Source: Crocodylus rhombifer | Lineage: Eukaryota > Chordata > Crocodylia > Crocodylidae | NCBI GenBank assembly: GCA_038503035.1 | Contig: JAVSML010019003.1 | Location: forward strand, 85,245 to 149,244 | Reading direction: 5' to 3' | Length of the DNA: 64,000 bases | Shown: piece after piece, positions 12,670 through 23,805 of the stretch | How the letters are laid out: each line of letters begins with the position of its first letter | Numbering within the stretch: position 1 is the first letter of the stretch | Notes under the pieces: model-generated | Told to the model about the DNA's origin: nothing | Seen by the model: the letters and a program-made list of their open reading frames with translations, nothing else | The model's database searches: none | Program-made: the position numbers and the translations under genes

Positions 12670-12954
12670 CCTTTACAACTACCTTTTTCTCTTGGAAATA
12701 ATTTAATAAAAATCCACTGTGCATTCTTCTTTCAAGACAAAATAAAACCAATTCCTTTAATCTTTCCTTAGGTCATATATTCTAAACCACGTATAATTAT
12801 TATTGCCCTGGAGCGTCCTCAGGACTCTACCATTTGTCAATGCCTTTCTTTAAGTATGAACCCCCAAAACTGGACATCTGATGCCTCACTAGCAAAATTA
12901 CTTAGTGACCTCCCATATCTTACATTTGACACCTTTGATAATACCAAAACTGGC
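12670..12954 (-). mobile_element. Older CR1 fragment, antisense
   Basis: It contains degraded antisense CR1 blocks: ATTCCTTTAATCTTTCCTTAGGTCATAT, GCCCTGGAGCGTCCTCAGGACTCT and CCCCAAAACTGGACATCTGATGCCTCA (each abbreviated here), in the usual order for this family. It lies back to back with the sense CR1 on its left. Confidence 0.6.
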
Positions 12955-13347
12955 CTTAGGGGTGGGCAATGTAGGCATCTACCCAGGGCAGCATCAGTGC
13001 CACACACACATACAATCCATGCACGATACAAGTACACACATGTATGAGCAGCCCGTGCTCACAGCAGTGTTCTCCCCCTGCCCCGGGCAATCCCTGCTCC
13101 AGGAAGGAGGAGCAGTGCCCAGCCCAGCCTTCCCCCTGGCTCCAGTCACTGCTCAGGAGGAGCTGGGATGGGCAGCAGCAGTGGTGCCTGCCTGCCCACC
13201 TGCCTGGCACACCACGCTGCTCTGCTTCTCCACTGGACTGAGCCCTGTGCCCCTGCCTGCTTGCCTCTGCCTGCAGCAGCACTGCTAACAAGGGAGAGGT
13301 GGGGGCACTGCCAAAATACAAGTTTTCCCAGAGTGCCATTTCCCCTA
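12955..13347. mobile_element. GC-rich DNA-transposon-like segment
   Basis: GC-rich block starting CTTAGGGGTGGGCAATG and ending CCCCTAAG, giving an 8-bp terminal inverted match CTTAGGGG/CCCCTAAG. The open frames on both strands here arise from the GC-rich content. Family not identified; termini tentative. Confidence 0.4.
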
Positions 13348-15582
13348 AGGTGAGAAAATGTGACAGTTATATTAGTAAATGTGAATAACTAAAAATGTAG
13401 ATTACTAGATTTTTTTGATATTTTTCGGTTCACATATACACTCCTATACATAGCCCATATCTAGTCTATTCCCTAGTGCTGTCATCTTCAACCTTGTCTA
13501 CCTGGCATCAGAAAGAAGCTATTAAGGTCAGTAATAATCACTAAAAAAGTTAATGTGCTCATTAATACAATGTCCCTTTTATATTGATGTTCAAGGCACT
13601 TCGCATATATTGTTTAGAATGTATAACAAAGATAATGATGTTCTCACTTTGACCACCTTTCATTCCCTTTTCCACAGAAGATCCATGAGAGAGAACAGGT
13701 AATTTGTATGTATCATCATTATTTCTGCAGTGCAATTCAAGACAGTCACGTTCTTTGTTGTTTAGCCATTGGGTAGAGGTAAAAAACAGATTTTTTTGTG
13801 TCTTCTTGGTTACACCATTGTCTACCTTTTGGTTACATTGTCTATCAAGCAAAGAGCTACCTGTCTCTGCTGACTTTAAGATGAATTCAGCAATGAATCC
13901 AAGTTGTATTTATCTCTCTTTCAAAAGGCCTAAAAAAGATGGTATGGCATGAAAAAACAACTTAAATGAAGGTATAAAACTGTGGAAAGGAATATAGACC
14001 TTGTTAAATGTTGTAGAAGGAAATCAGAATTTGAATTCTGGTCTCAGTCATTTATTGACTTCAGCTGAGTTCTGAGTTATCATTGATTCATAGTGTCATA
14101 ACAGTGTAGCCTCTATCTCCATATTTTAAAAGATACTCCAGCTTAAGGTTTTACATCCTGTGTCAGGCATCACTTCTAGTAGTAGAAATTGTCCATTGCT
14201 AGAAATGTTTCTGGAAGAGGAAGTAGTACATGCATCCAGGCTCCAACTACTCCCTCTCCTTCTGGAACAGAAATGGCAGTTCCAGGAGAAACTATGTAAA
14301 TGCATGTATGCTTATGTTTGCTACTAGAACAGCTGCAATTGTCCCAGTAGAAATGTAATGCCTGTGTCCAAGAAATATTGGTGTTCTATTTTAATGGTAA
14401 AACTAGTTGTAGTTTTTTTTACCAGATCAGCTATCTGCTGATTGGCTTGTCAGCATCTTTACTCAAGAGAATAAACTTGTCTTTCATAGTTTGACTATTC
14501 TCGAGAAGGTTGCTAAATTGATTTTGCTCTCATTCTCCTGTTCCCTTTTTTACTGTAGCTGATAACCATGACATCTAATTGCACTGGAACTTAGGAAATT
14601 CATGCTGCTCTGGTGCATTTTTGCTATTTTATACAGAACTATGCTATGCTGCAGATACTTAGAAAGTCAGTTGGAACTAAAATACCTGGTGGAACTAAAG
14701 AAACTGATAGTACCCTGCACCTGTAACAAAGGAAAATATTAAACTATTTCATTTTTAGCACCAATTCATACTCTCCCATTCAGATTCCTATCCCGCACTT
14801 ACCATTAAGGCCTCAAAGTAAGTAAAAGGAAACAGTCAAATACCAATAGCCAAGAATCCCTCTCGTCTCTGCTCTGTTCAAATCAAGCGTGTCAGGGACA
14901 TTTCCTGTTTCTGAAAGCAAAGTGTGCCAGTCATAAGCCCTTTCCTTTACTGAAGGCAAGAACATATGACTTGGCGTGTCAGATTCCTCTGAAACTCAAT
15001 TTCTTTCTTTATTTGTATTTTCTCTTCCTTGCACCTCCTAAATAACTTGGGTGCAGGTGCTGGGATCACAAAGCAAACCTCAAAGAATGGTCACATGGAG
15101 GGAGGGGGAGGGAGAGGGGACTTTGCTCTACTTTACTTCTCATGTATAATTTCATTGACTGCAGTGAAATGTCATGGGGTGTAAGCCAGGGATTAATTTG
15201 ATTATACAGTGTAAACAATGTTACATTAGGAATAAAAACCTGTGTGTATGTGGAATAAAAGAATGAAAAGATGAATCATAGGACAGAAGTAACTAAAGAC
15301 ATTTCAGTGAGTACAGAAGATGAAAAGGCATAATCAGGCCTTGAGCAAGAAAGTTGATGAGTCCTACTTGACTCGGAGACAAAAGATTCTAGGAGAACGT
15401 TCCAGAGAAGGGTGATTTTTCCCGCAGAGGGAATTGCACTGTACCTACTGATATGAGAAGTAATATTTAAAGAAAATCTACACTTTCCTATCTCACTCAA
15501 ACCAAATCCCGTAGAGGAGAAGCAAACAGGTTATTTGTAAAACATCATCTTCTGCCTACAGTACATGTTATTATATTGACAC
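13348..15582. other. Non-coding stretch, no gene seen
   Basis: AT-rich unique sequence. The small open frames (13562-13952, 15276-15500) show no domain or splice context. A purine-rich GGGAGG patch lies near 15097-15120. Confidence 0.55.
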
Positions 15583-15805
15583 TAGGGGTGTGTGAAGCAG
15601 GCCCTATTCAATTCAGATGCAGCTCAAATCAGGGACAGTGATTCGATTAGTTGATTCAGATCACTGTCCCTGATTCAATTCAGCAAAATCCAAATCTGAA
15701 TCTAAAGCTTCAATGGTGATTCAGAGAATCAGCGGCTCAGACATAGACACAGCTTTAAGTGTTTTTTGTACGTATCTCGAGGTACCAGGCTCATGAACGC
15801 TGTGA
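15583..15805. mobile_element. hAT-like element related to the copy at 9.8-10.3 kb
   Basis: It starts TAGGGGTGTGTGAAGC and contains GATTCAATTCAG-type blocks, a CAGGGACAGTGATT / AATC..CACTGTCCCTG internal inverted repeat (15634-15675), and GACATAGACACAGCTTTAA followed by GTACC..CATGAAC. The last block is the reverse complement of the arrangement at 10040-10105, so the two copies are the same family in opposite orientation. It joins directly to the antisense CR1 on its right. Confidence 0.6.
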
Positions 15806-18190
15806 CTAAATAAGCCCAGTTCCCTCAGTATTTCTTTATAAGTCATATCCCCCAGCTGCCTCACATTTTTGTTGCCCTCTGCTGGACTCTCTCCAATTTG
15901 TCCACATCCTTTCTGTAGTGGGGGGTCCAAAACTGGACACAGTACTTCAAGTGTGTCCTCACCAATGCTGGATGGAGGGGAATATCACTTCCCTTGATCT
16001 GCTGGCAATACTCCTACCAATGCAGCCCAGTATGCCATTAGCCAGTTTTGCAACAAGGGCACACTGCTAACTCATATTCAGCGTATTGTCCACTGTAACC
16101 CCCAGGTCCTTTTCTGCAGAATTTCTGCTAACCAGTCAGCCCCCAGCCTGTTCTGGTTCATGGGTTTGTTTTGTCCGAAGTGCAGGACCTTGCACTTGTC
16201 CTTGTTGAACCATGTGAGATTCCTTTCGGCCCAATCCTCCAATTTGTCTAAGTCACTCTGAATCCTAGCCCAGCCCTCCAGTGTATCTACTACTCCCCTC
16301 AGCTTGGCGTCATCTGCAGATTTGCTGATGGTGTACTCTATGTGCCATTTTCCAGGTTGTTGATCAAGACATTGAACAAAACCAGCCCCAGGACCGACCC
16401 TGGGGCACTCCACTTGATACCAGCTGCCAACTAGACATTGATCCATTGATTAGTACCCTCTGAGCCCAGTGCTCCAACCAGTTTTCTATCCACCTTACTA
16501 TCCACCTTCTCTCCAGCCAGTCCATTCATCCAGCCCATACACCTTAGTTTTCCAGCAAGAATGTTGTGGGAGACCATATCAAAAGCCTTGCTAAAATCAA
16601 GGTACACCACATCCACCAGTTTCTCCACATCCACAGACCAGTTATCTCATCATAAAAGGCAATCAGGTTGGTCAGGCATGACTTGCCCCTGGAGAATCCA
16701 CGCTCACTGTTCCCAATACCCTTCTTCTCCTCCAAGTGCTTAGAAATGGATTCCTTGAGGATCTGCTCCATGATTTTTCCAGGGACTAAGGTGAGGCTGA
16801 TTGATCTGTTGTCCCCCAGATCCTCCTTTTCTTCTCTTTCTTAAGTATAGGCACTATGATTGCCCTTTTCCAGTCATCCAGGACCTCTCCTGATCACCAT
16901 GAGTTTTCAAAGATGATGGTCAATGGCTTTACAGTCCCATCAGCCAGCTCCCTCAGCAACCTTGGGTGCATCCCATCTGGCCCCATGGACTTGTACATGT
17001 CCAGCTTTTCTAAGTAGTCCCTAACCTGTTCTTTCACCACTGAGGGCTGGCTTGGAGTCTCCACAGAATCAGCCCCTCTCTGATCCTGCCTCAGCAGGCT
17101 CCCGGGCTGGAGAGAGGAACTGGATGCTATATCTCTCCCATGGCAGCCTTTTCTGCTGCTCCTCAAGGCACTCCTAGGGGGCTCTCCGAGGAACCGCTGT
17201 GTTGAGACTCTGTCTCCAGCCTGTCCCTTCACCCCCTCTATCTCTCTCTCTCTCTCTTGTTCCCCCCCACGAGAAAACTGCTCTTCACTTTTATCCAAGC
17301 CTTTCAGCCAATCCCAGCCCTGAGCCCTTCCCAGGCTTTTGCTAACGGCTCTCTTTCAAAACTTTGTTGAGGTTATGTCACCCCTCCCACTTCCAACAGG
17401 GCTGCCTCCAAAACAGCTTCACTTGCCTTCAGAGCCTACAGTGTCCCTGCTGGGACAAACTCTGTCTCTCTGCCAGGCAGTCCTTTCCATTCTTTCAGGT
17501 AAGTCCATTTTTTAAATGCTGCTACATACTTGTAGAAACCCTTCTTGTTACCCTTCACATCCCTTTCTAGCTGCAACTCCAATTGTGCTTTGGCCTTCCT
17601 GACTTTATCCCTCCATGCCCAAGCAATGCTCTTATACTCCTTCCTATTTACTTGTCCCAGTCTCCATTTCTTATAAGCTTCCTTTTTTGTGATTCAGTTT
17701 ACTGAAGAGTTCCCTGCTAAGCCAAGCTGGTCTTCTGCCATGCTTGTTAGTCTTCCTGGGGATTGGGATGGTTTGCTCCTGCACTCTCAGTAAGGCTTTT
17801 TTTTTAAGTACAGCCAGCTGTCCTGGACTCCTCTTCCCCTCAGACTGGCTTCCCAGAAGATCCTGCCCATGAGTTCCCTGAGTGAGTTGAAGTCTGCTTT
17901 TCTGAAGTCCAGGGTCCTTACTCTGCTGCTCCCCATCCTTCCTTCCCTCAGGACCCTGAACTCAATCATCTTATGGTCACTGCTACCCAAGCTGCCATCC
18001 ACTACTACATTCCCCACCAATTCTCCTCTGCTTGTGAGGTCAAGAAGAGCATGGCCCCTAGTTGGCTGCTCTAGCACCTGAACCAGGAAGTTGTTCCCAA
18101 CACTCTCCAAAAACTTCCTGGATTGCCTGCACACTGCTGCATTGCTCTCTCAGCAGATGTCAGGGTGATTTTAAGGTCACAACAGTCCAG
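15806..18190 (-). mobile_element. CR1 LINE with broken ORF2, antisense
   Basis: A 2.4-kb CR1 copy read on the minus strand. From the 5' side (right) to the 3' side (left): endonuclease C-terminal region (18134-17787), linker (17298-16894), and reverse transcriptase pieces at 16771-16544, 16634-16431 and 16446-16078. The fragment at 16634 has VDVVYLDFSKAFD, the reverse-transcriptase motif A with its catalytic Asp. The piece at 16446 has the DLDKLEDWAERN- and KCKVLHFG-type motifs. The pieces lie in different frames with stops between them, so ORF2 is a pseudogene. It is 5'-truncated near 18190, and its 3' end is cut at the junction with the hAT-like element near 15806. No intact protein can be made from it. 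Confidence 0.9.
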
Positions 18191-18487
18191 GATCAGTATT
18201 TTATTTTGAGGGAGAAGCATAGCACTCAGAACTCCAAAGCATGCAAAGGGCACTATCTGTTAATTCATTCTTTAGTGTTTGAAGATTATTCTCAGCTATG
18301 CCAGTCCCCCCACCCTACTTAATGAACTCTAGCACTGAGAGAGTTGGAAAAGGTATTTCATCACAGGGGACCTAGTTGGGCCTGACCCTCTAGTAGGACA
18401 TGCGTTGGGTGGGAAAGAAGGTCATTTGTAATGATGCCTGAAATTAGATTTTGCAGCATTGAGTGAAAAGCTATTGAATGTTTAGAT
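18191..18487. other. Short unique spacer
   Basis: Sequence between the CR1 and the hAT element; nothing recognised. The last 8 bp (18480-18487) are the left target-site duplication of the next element. Confidence 0.6.
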
Positions 18488-18831
18488 CAGTGATTCTCAG
18501 CCAGGATGCAACAGCATCCTGCAGTGCCTTGAGATCTTTTCTGAGGTTCCACAGAGTGCCATGCAATGTTTGCAGTTAAGTTGATAAATGTGATTCACAA
18601 GATTAACCCACAAATTTCAAATGGGAATCCATGGTGTTTAGCGCATTCTAACCTGTGGTCTTTCCAAGTTCTTTGCAACAGAAGAATTGCTTTATGATGT
18701 TTCTGAAGTCAAAATCAAGTGAAAACCCCTTTCCAAGGGGTGCCTTGAGTCTATCAGGTTGTGTTTTGAGTCTGACAAGGGGAGCCTTGTGCCATAGTCC
18801 AAGGGATATCTAAAAAGGTTGAGAACCACTG
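18488..18831. mobile_element. hAT (Charlie-type) non-autonomous element, 344 bp, with target duplication
   Basis: The left end CAGTGATTCTCAGCC is the inverted match of the right end GGTTGAGAACCACTG (reverse complement CAGTGGTTCTCAACC). The flanking 8-mers GTTTAGAT (18480-18487) and ATTTAGAT (18832-18839) match at 7 of 8 positions, the 8-bp duplication expected for hAT. No ORF. A second copy of this family lies at 21991-22295. Confidence 0.85.
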
Positions 18832-21111
18832 ATTTAGATCAACTGGATTTCTTTCCCTTCTCTTCCTTATTTGTGAACTTGATTGCAAGAACCTACCTTT
18901 CTATCCAGGCTTAGAAAGTTTGTTTTTATTATGTTCTACCAGTTTGTTTTCCATAAAACTATAATCGGGAATCTTGCTAAGATCACTAGGTACAGCCAGA
19001 ACAGGAAATAAATACTTTACACATGATATGCATTCCATTCTGATTCTTGAAAAAAATATGGATAATACAAGGTAGCAAACATTTTCCCATAACATAGGCT
19101 GTGTTGCAACATCTTCAAGAGTGATTTACTATAAGCATTCCATGTTACCAAAAGCTTTGCTGGTTCTGCATAGGAAAATTCACTCCAGTGACTGAATTTC
19201 ATTGGATGACTGCAGGGAACACAGGCATTTCATCAATCAAATCTCTTTTACCTTCACTCTTGGAAGACATACATGTAAAGAAACCCCATGCTGTGAACCT
19301 TATTCATTCCAGTTCCACAGGGCACTAGATACTGTTTATTAAAGTCATTATTAACACAAGAATGGAAATTTCCAGGCTGGCTCAGGGCACACGCAAGAAT
19401 TTTTTTCATGCACTTCTACACATGATTGCCATCCAGGTCAAACTTAGTTTTACCCAAGGTCAGCTTAAAGGCTTGATCAAATAGCATATTATTGGGGTTG
19501 TGAGGGAGACTCTTTATGAAAAAAAAAGCTGTATCCTACCTGCTAACTTGGCAGGAGGAAAAAGGAGTCCTAATCAATCTTTCAATTACCGACCTGTAAG
19601 TGACTGAGTGAAGTCTATTCAGAGATCTTTCATGCATAAAATGTGATATCCATACTTGAACTAATTCTCAGCTCTTTTTTTTGTTCAGATGCAGAAAGGT
19701 AAAAGGATCTTGAGTTTTAGTTAAATAAGCAACAGCTTTTGATGAAAGCCATTTAAGTAGATTTGTCTTTGCCAAGAAGTATATCTTTTTTTTTACTAAG
19801 AGCTCTGTTTCCAGAGTCTAGAGGTTGGGGCTTTTTTAAGCATAAAATTATTTGCCATGAGAAAAATATTATTTTGTGAGGGAATTGTATCTGAGAGTAC
19901 TTTTGGGTAGATGAGGTATGTTATCCCTAGTGATTTATCTGTAAGTAATTTGAAGCAAAGGTAGTGTAACTTCTATACCGAGGTGCAGGAAGAGTGTAAT
20001 TTAAAAGTGACCCATGTTCCTGTATATATTCTTGATGATTAATTCATTTATCTACCCATCTTTATTCTGGCCTTTGTCTTATATGTTATACCAGTGTAAA
20101 TTATACTCAAGTCAATAAAATAGACTCAACGTTGTTGAGCAATGTAAGTTACATGTTGGTAAGTGCATGTCTGAATCTATTCTAGCTGAACATGGTTGTA
20201 GCTTGTCACCAAAAGGAGGTGTTAGTTATAGCAATTTAGTCAACCTTTGATATAGTTCTGGATCTTTGCCCTCTGCTTGCTTAACTTCTAGCAGAATTTA
20301 TGTTCCTCTACAGGTTAAACTATAATTGTTCTATAATGTATGTTTAATATTCCAGAAGAGAGCAGTTTTCCATCTCACAAAGGCAAAAAAATAAAAAAAA
20401 GGCCAAAGTAAACCAAACCAAAACAAAGACTTCTGAAGCCACTGTGCTTTGTGCAGTTGTGACCATTGTTTTCCAACTTTCTACAGCCCAGTAACTAAGA
20501 CTAGGAGCTGCTCTTAAGTAACAGTGACAACTACTTTTTCTCCCTTGTGTATTATGCTCTCTGACACTAATCATGTATTTCTTGCACCCACAGAAATACT
20601 GTCAAGTTATTTTCTTAAGGTGCATAGTCTTTACTAGTAAATAAAGGGTTTTCATTTTTGATACTGTTTGTTTCTGCAAGAGACTTCTGAATTGTTAGTG
20701 TCATATTAACTTGTGGAGTGTTTTTATTTACTAGACAACAAAATTGGGAGTGGGACTCCAGACTTCAGTTATCTGCCGTTATGTCTAGTTTTACTGACTA
20801 GATATGCCATTTTTAGAGATCTGCTAAGCTGCAGGATTGACTTACCATTAATAAAGGTACAACAGCTATTTATTCTACAACCACAGGAACTGCTAAAAAA
20901 ACTGGTTTGCTTGTATAATGGCATCAACAACCCAATGAACACTTCAGATGGATGCTGTCTTTTTTCATACTACGTCCTTTTTTCTATTCATGTCTGACAG
21001 CTCAGCATTGACAACTGACTGAATTAAGGTTTAGAACTCATTTGGTTCTTATGGTTGAAGTTTTAAGAGGTGTTCAACAACAACAACTCAGTTCCTATCT
21101 TCAGCTTCTAT
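18832..21111. other. Non-coding stretch, no gene seen
   Basis: AT-rich unique sequence with several short frames and no domain, splice pair or repeat ends recognised. Confidence 0.6.
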
Positions 21112-21222
21112 CTACAGTGCATGGCATTCCAAGGGGGTCTCCAATCCAAGTACCAGCCAGGCCCTGGCCCACTTAGCTCTAAGACCAATTGAAATTGGAT
21201 GCAGTTGGGGTGGTATGTCTAC
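21112..21222 (-). pseudogene. 5S rRNA-derived segment (pseudogene or 5S-type SINE head)
   Basis: Read on the minus strand, this segment follows vertebrate 5S rRNA along most of its length: a CATACCACC start, a degraded central part, then AGCTAAG, GGGCC(A)GGGCCTGG, GTACTTGGAT and GGAGACC, ending near GGAATGCC and CTGTAG. The GTACTTGGATTGGAGACC block covers the internal promoter box C with one or two changes; the part near box A is more degraded. RNA polymerase III genes of this kind give processed copies and also founded the SINE3 class, so it could be either. It is unlikely to be a functional 5S gene because of the central divergence. Confidence 0.75.
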
Positions 21223-21308
21223 TCTCTTCTTGCAAAGTACTGCAACTAAACTCTCCATCACCAACAACATTTCTGAAGTGCATAATGCAAGCACCCTTTT
21301 CTCAAGTA

Positions 21309-21588
21309 CAATAAAATCCCTGCTATCCGGCACAACTAGGGAATGGGGGCGTTGGTAATGTGAAAATGCTGGTTACCTGAGGGCACAGGGTTTCCAGCCA
21401 GACACAGAGCGGAAGGCGGGGGGTCAGAGGGGGTTGTCTGCGGCCTCACGTGGTGCAGGGGGCAGGGGGGGCGGCGGCATGTGAGCTTTTCCCCCCTACC
21501 CCGCCCCCTCCAGGCATCCGGCTGGCCAGAAATTCTGTTTACTAGAGTGTGCCGGTTAGTAAAATCCCAGATAACAGGGATTTTACTG
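21309..21588. mobile_element. pogo/Tigger-like non-autonomous element, 280 bp
   Basis: The left end CAATAAAATCCCTGCTATC and the reverse-complemented right end CAGTAAAATCCCTGTTATC are near-identical. TA dinucleotides flank it at 21307-21308 and 21589-21590. The core is GC-rich. No ORF. The end sequence resembles vertebrate Tigger-type repeats. Confidence 0.8.
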
Positions 21589-21990
21589 TATAAAGGCGCA
21601 ATAAGCCTTTAGGCTCAATGCTAATGATGATTATACCGATAGTGACATATTTTGCAGGATATATTGCTATTCATAGGGGTCATGAAAATACTGTAGCTGG
21701 AGTTTCAAAAGCAGCAATTAACTGAATTAACACTTGCATGTAGGAAAGTCAAAAGTCATGCTAAGAATATAACTTGACTTTGGTCAGCAAAGGCTATTGA
21801 CCTTAAGTACATTCCATATACTCACTTTTCTTTAAAGCAGGAGGTAGTGGATACTTACAAAAGCAGAATACAGTACTTAATGAACTGCTGATCCTTTCTC
21901 ATATGGCAAATGCTATGTTGCAGATAGAGGTTGTTAGCCATGCTAATCTGATGTTGGGCAGAAAGCAGGCTAAAGATGCACCTTATAGAA
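21589..21990. other. Short unique stretch
   Basis: AT-rich sequence between two DNA transposons; nothing recognised. Confidence 0.6.
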
Positions 21991-22295
21991 CTGTGGTTCT
22001 CAACCTGTTTTCACCCAAAGTACCCCTGGGTAGATTCAAGGTACCCCTTAAAAAATGCCACCTCTTAGTTTTCTCTTGTTTTTGGGTAGGGAAAAAGAAT
22101 AAAGCAATTCTTCTTACAGACCTCAGAAAGACCACAACAGGTCAGAATGCTTTTAACATTATGGATTCCTATTGGAAATCTCTGGGTTTATCTTATTAAT
22201 TGTGTTTACACACCCAGCAGTACTAATGCTGTGGCACTCCTTAAGGGATCTTAAGAAACCCCAGGGTGATGCAGAACCCTAGCTGAGAATCACTG
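21991..22295. mobile_element. hAT (Charlie-type) non-autonomous element, 305 bp
   Basis: The left end CTGTGGTTCTCAACC is the inverted match of the right end GCTGAGAATCACTG. The flanking 8-mers TTATAGAA and GTATAGAT match at 6 of 8. Same family as the copy at 18488-18831. The interior open frame (21903-22199) is not a transposase. Confidence 0.75.
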
Positions 22296-22334
22296 GTATA
22301 GATTAAGTAAATAAGATATGTACATATAGAACAC

Positions 22335-22640
22335 CATTTTTTGTGACCTCAAGCTCAGTTCATCAGATGCTGTGAAAGGATGAACACAGAGCAGTGTATA
22401 AAGTGGAATAAGAGATCTGAATACAGGTTGGGAAGGGAGAAAGCAAAAGGAGGGGAGTGGAAGGGTGCAGTACTGGGAGAGGCAGGAAACAAAGAACCTA
22501 TAGGAACAAAGGGATCAAAAAACTAATCCAGGTAATACGATAAGAATTTGTAGTCCCCTGTTTAAACCATACCTAACACAATCCAATTTGTAGATAATTT
22601 CTTCTGCAATTTCCAATTCAAAATGGTTTTAATTTTGGTG
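22335..22640 (+). repeat. Dispersed repeat, copy 1
   Basis: It shares AAAACTAATCCAGGTA, GGATAAGAAT and a TTTA(A/G)ACCATAC..TAA block with the sequence at about 23390-23805 in the same orientation. Family not identified; the end of copy 2 (AGACTAACATAGCTAAC) recalls a common reptile interspersed repeat with a similar end at 51563-51580. Confidence 0.6.
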
Positions 22641-23039
22641 CCTGAGAACGCCAATCCTGAGGTTAGCTATAGAATGTCCAGGGAGTTCACATGAATGACA
22701 TTTAGGACCTAACATGCATAGTAGCCACTGGATCTGGGCTATCCCAAATGTTGTTTTTTTTTGCGGGGGGTGTTGTGACTAAGGTACTTAAATTCAGCCT
22801 AAATCCTATTTAGGTGTTTAATTTGCTAGTCTGGCTCTGGCCCCAAATGTCTTCTTTGAGCATGTTTAAAATTCAGCCTGACTTGGGGTTTATTCTGTTT
22901 TCATTTACACAGGTATGACCTAGTTACATGTGGTTGTGTTCTGCTGAGCTTACACTTAACACAGATATCAGATCAGAAATGGACAATTCTAAGAGACTGT
23001 AAAGACTTCTCATTGTCAAGATCTAGAAGGCGCCCAGAT

Positions 23040-23390
23040 CCACAGATTCAAAGAAGTTTAGGACTGGAAGGGACCTTGTGAGATCATCAGGCCCAACCTC
23101 CCTGCTCTGGGCAGGAAAGACTGCTGGGGTCAAATAACCCCAGCAAGGTGTGTGTCCAGTCTCCTTTTGAAGGGGGTGGTGCAGGCATCTACTCTGGAGA
23201 TCTTCATAGCATTCATAGCAATCATATGATTGCTGTGAAGATCTCCAAGGTAGGTGCTTGCACCACCCCTGCTGGGTGTCTATTCCAGAGTCTGGTCACA
23301 CAAACCATGAAGAAGTTTTTCCTTATATCCAGTCTGAAACCTCCTTCTAGGAGTTTATGACTGCTGCTCCTGGTTTTCCCCTGGGGTGTG
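23040..23390 (-). mobile_element. CR1 3' fragment, antisense, with an internal fold-back
   Basis: Typical antisense CR1 3' end: AGGACTGGAAGGGACCTTG, AGATCATCAGGCCCAACCTCC, GGGTCAAATAACCCCAGC, then AAGTTTTTCCTTATATCCAG and CTGCTCCTGGTTTTCC blocks. Within it, 23172-23211 and 23231-23270 are inverted copies of each other, which is not normal for CR1. Confidence 0.85.
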
Positions 23391-23805
23391 GCAGGAGAGA
23401 GATGCACCTTGTAGACTAACAAAATCAGAGATGCATAAGTTTCATGAACAACAACTCTATCAGAGGCTATAAAAGGACAGGCAGAGAGCACGCTGTCAAA
23501 TAGGAGTGATTTAAATACAAAAGACGGAAGGGATAGGAAAGGGGAAATGGAAGAAGGGGCACTGCTAGGAAAGCAGCGTGGAGGTAACAACAAAGCAACA
23601 AATCCATATGGACATGAAAACTAATCCAGGTAGTAGGATAAGAATCCATAGTCCTTGTTTAGACCATACTTAATGTAATCCAGTCTGTGGATGACTTCTT
23701 GTTCCTCAGCTTTGCTGTTGCTTGCATAAGCTTATGCAGCTTTGTTTCAGGTAGTCTGTAAGGTGTGCCTCTACCCTGCCTTCAGACTAACATAGCTAAC
23801 TACCT
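23391..23805 (+). repeat. Dispersed repeat, copy 2
   Basis: Same family as 22335-22640, more complete here. It contains GCACCTTGTAGACTAACAAA near its start and CCTTCAGACTAACATAGCTA near its end. No ORF with a domain. Confidence 0.6.

Noticed and set aside
12905..13353. Overlapping 60-127-codon ORFs on both strands
   Set aside because: GC-rich transposon-like segment; repeated Pro, Ser and Cys reflect base composition.
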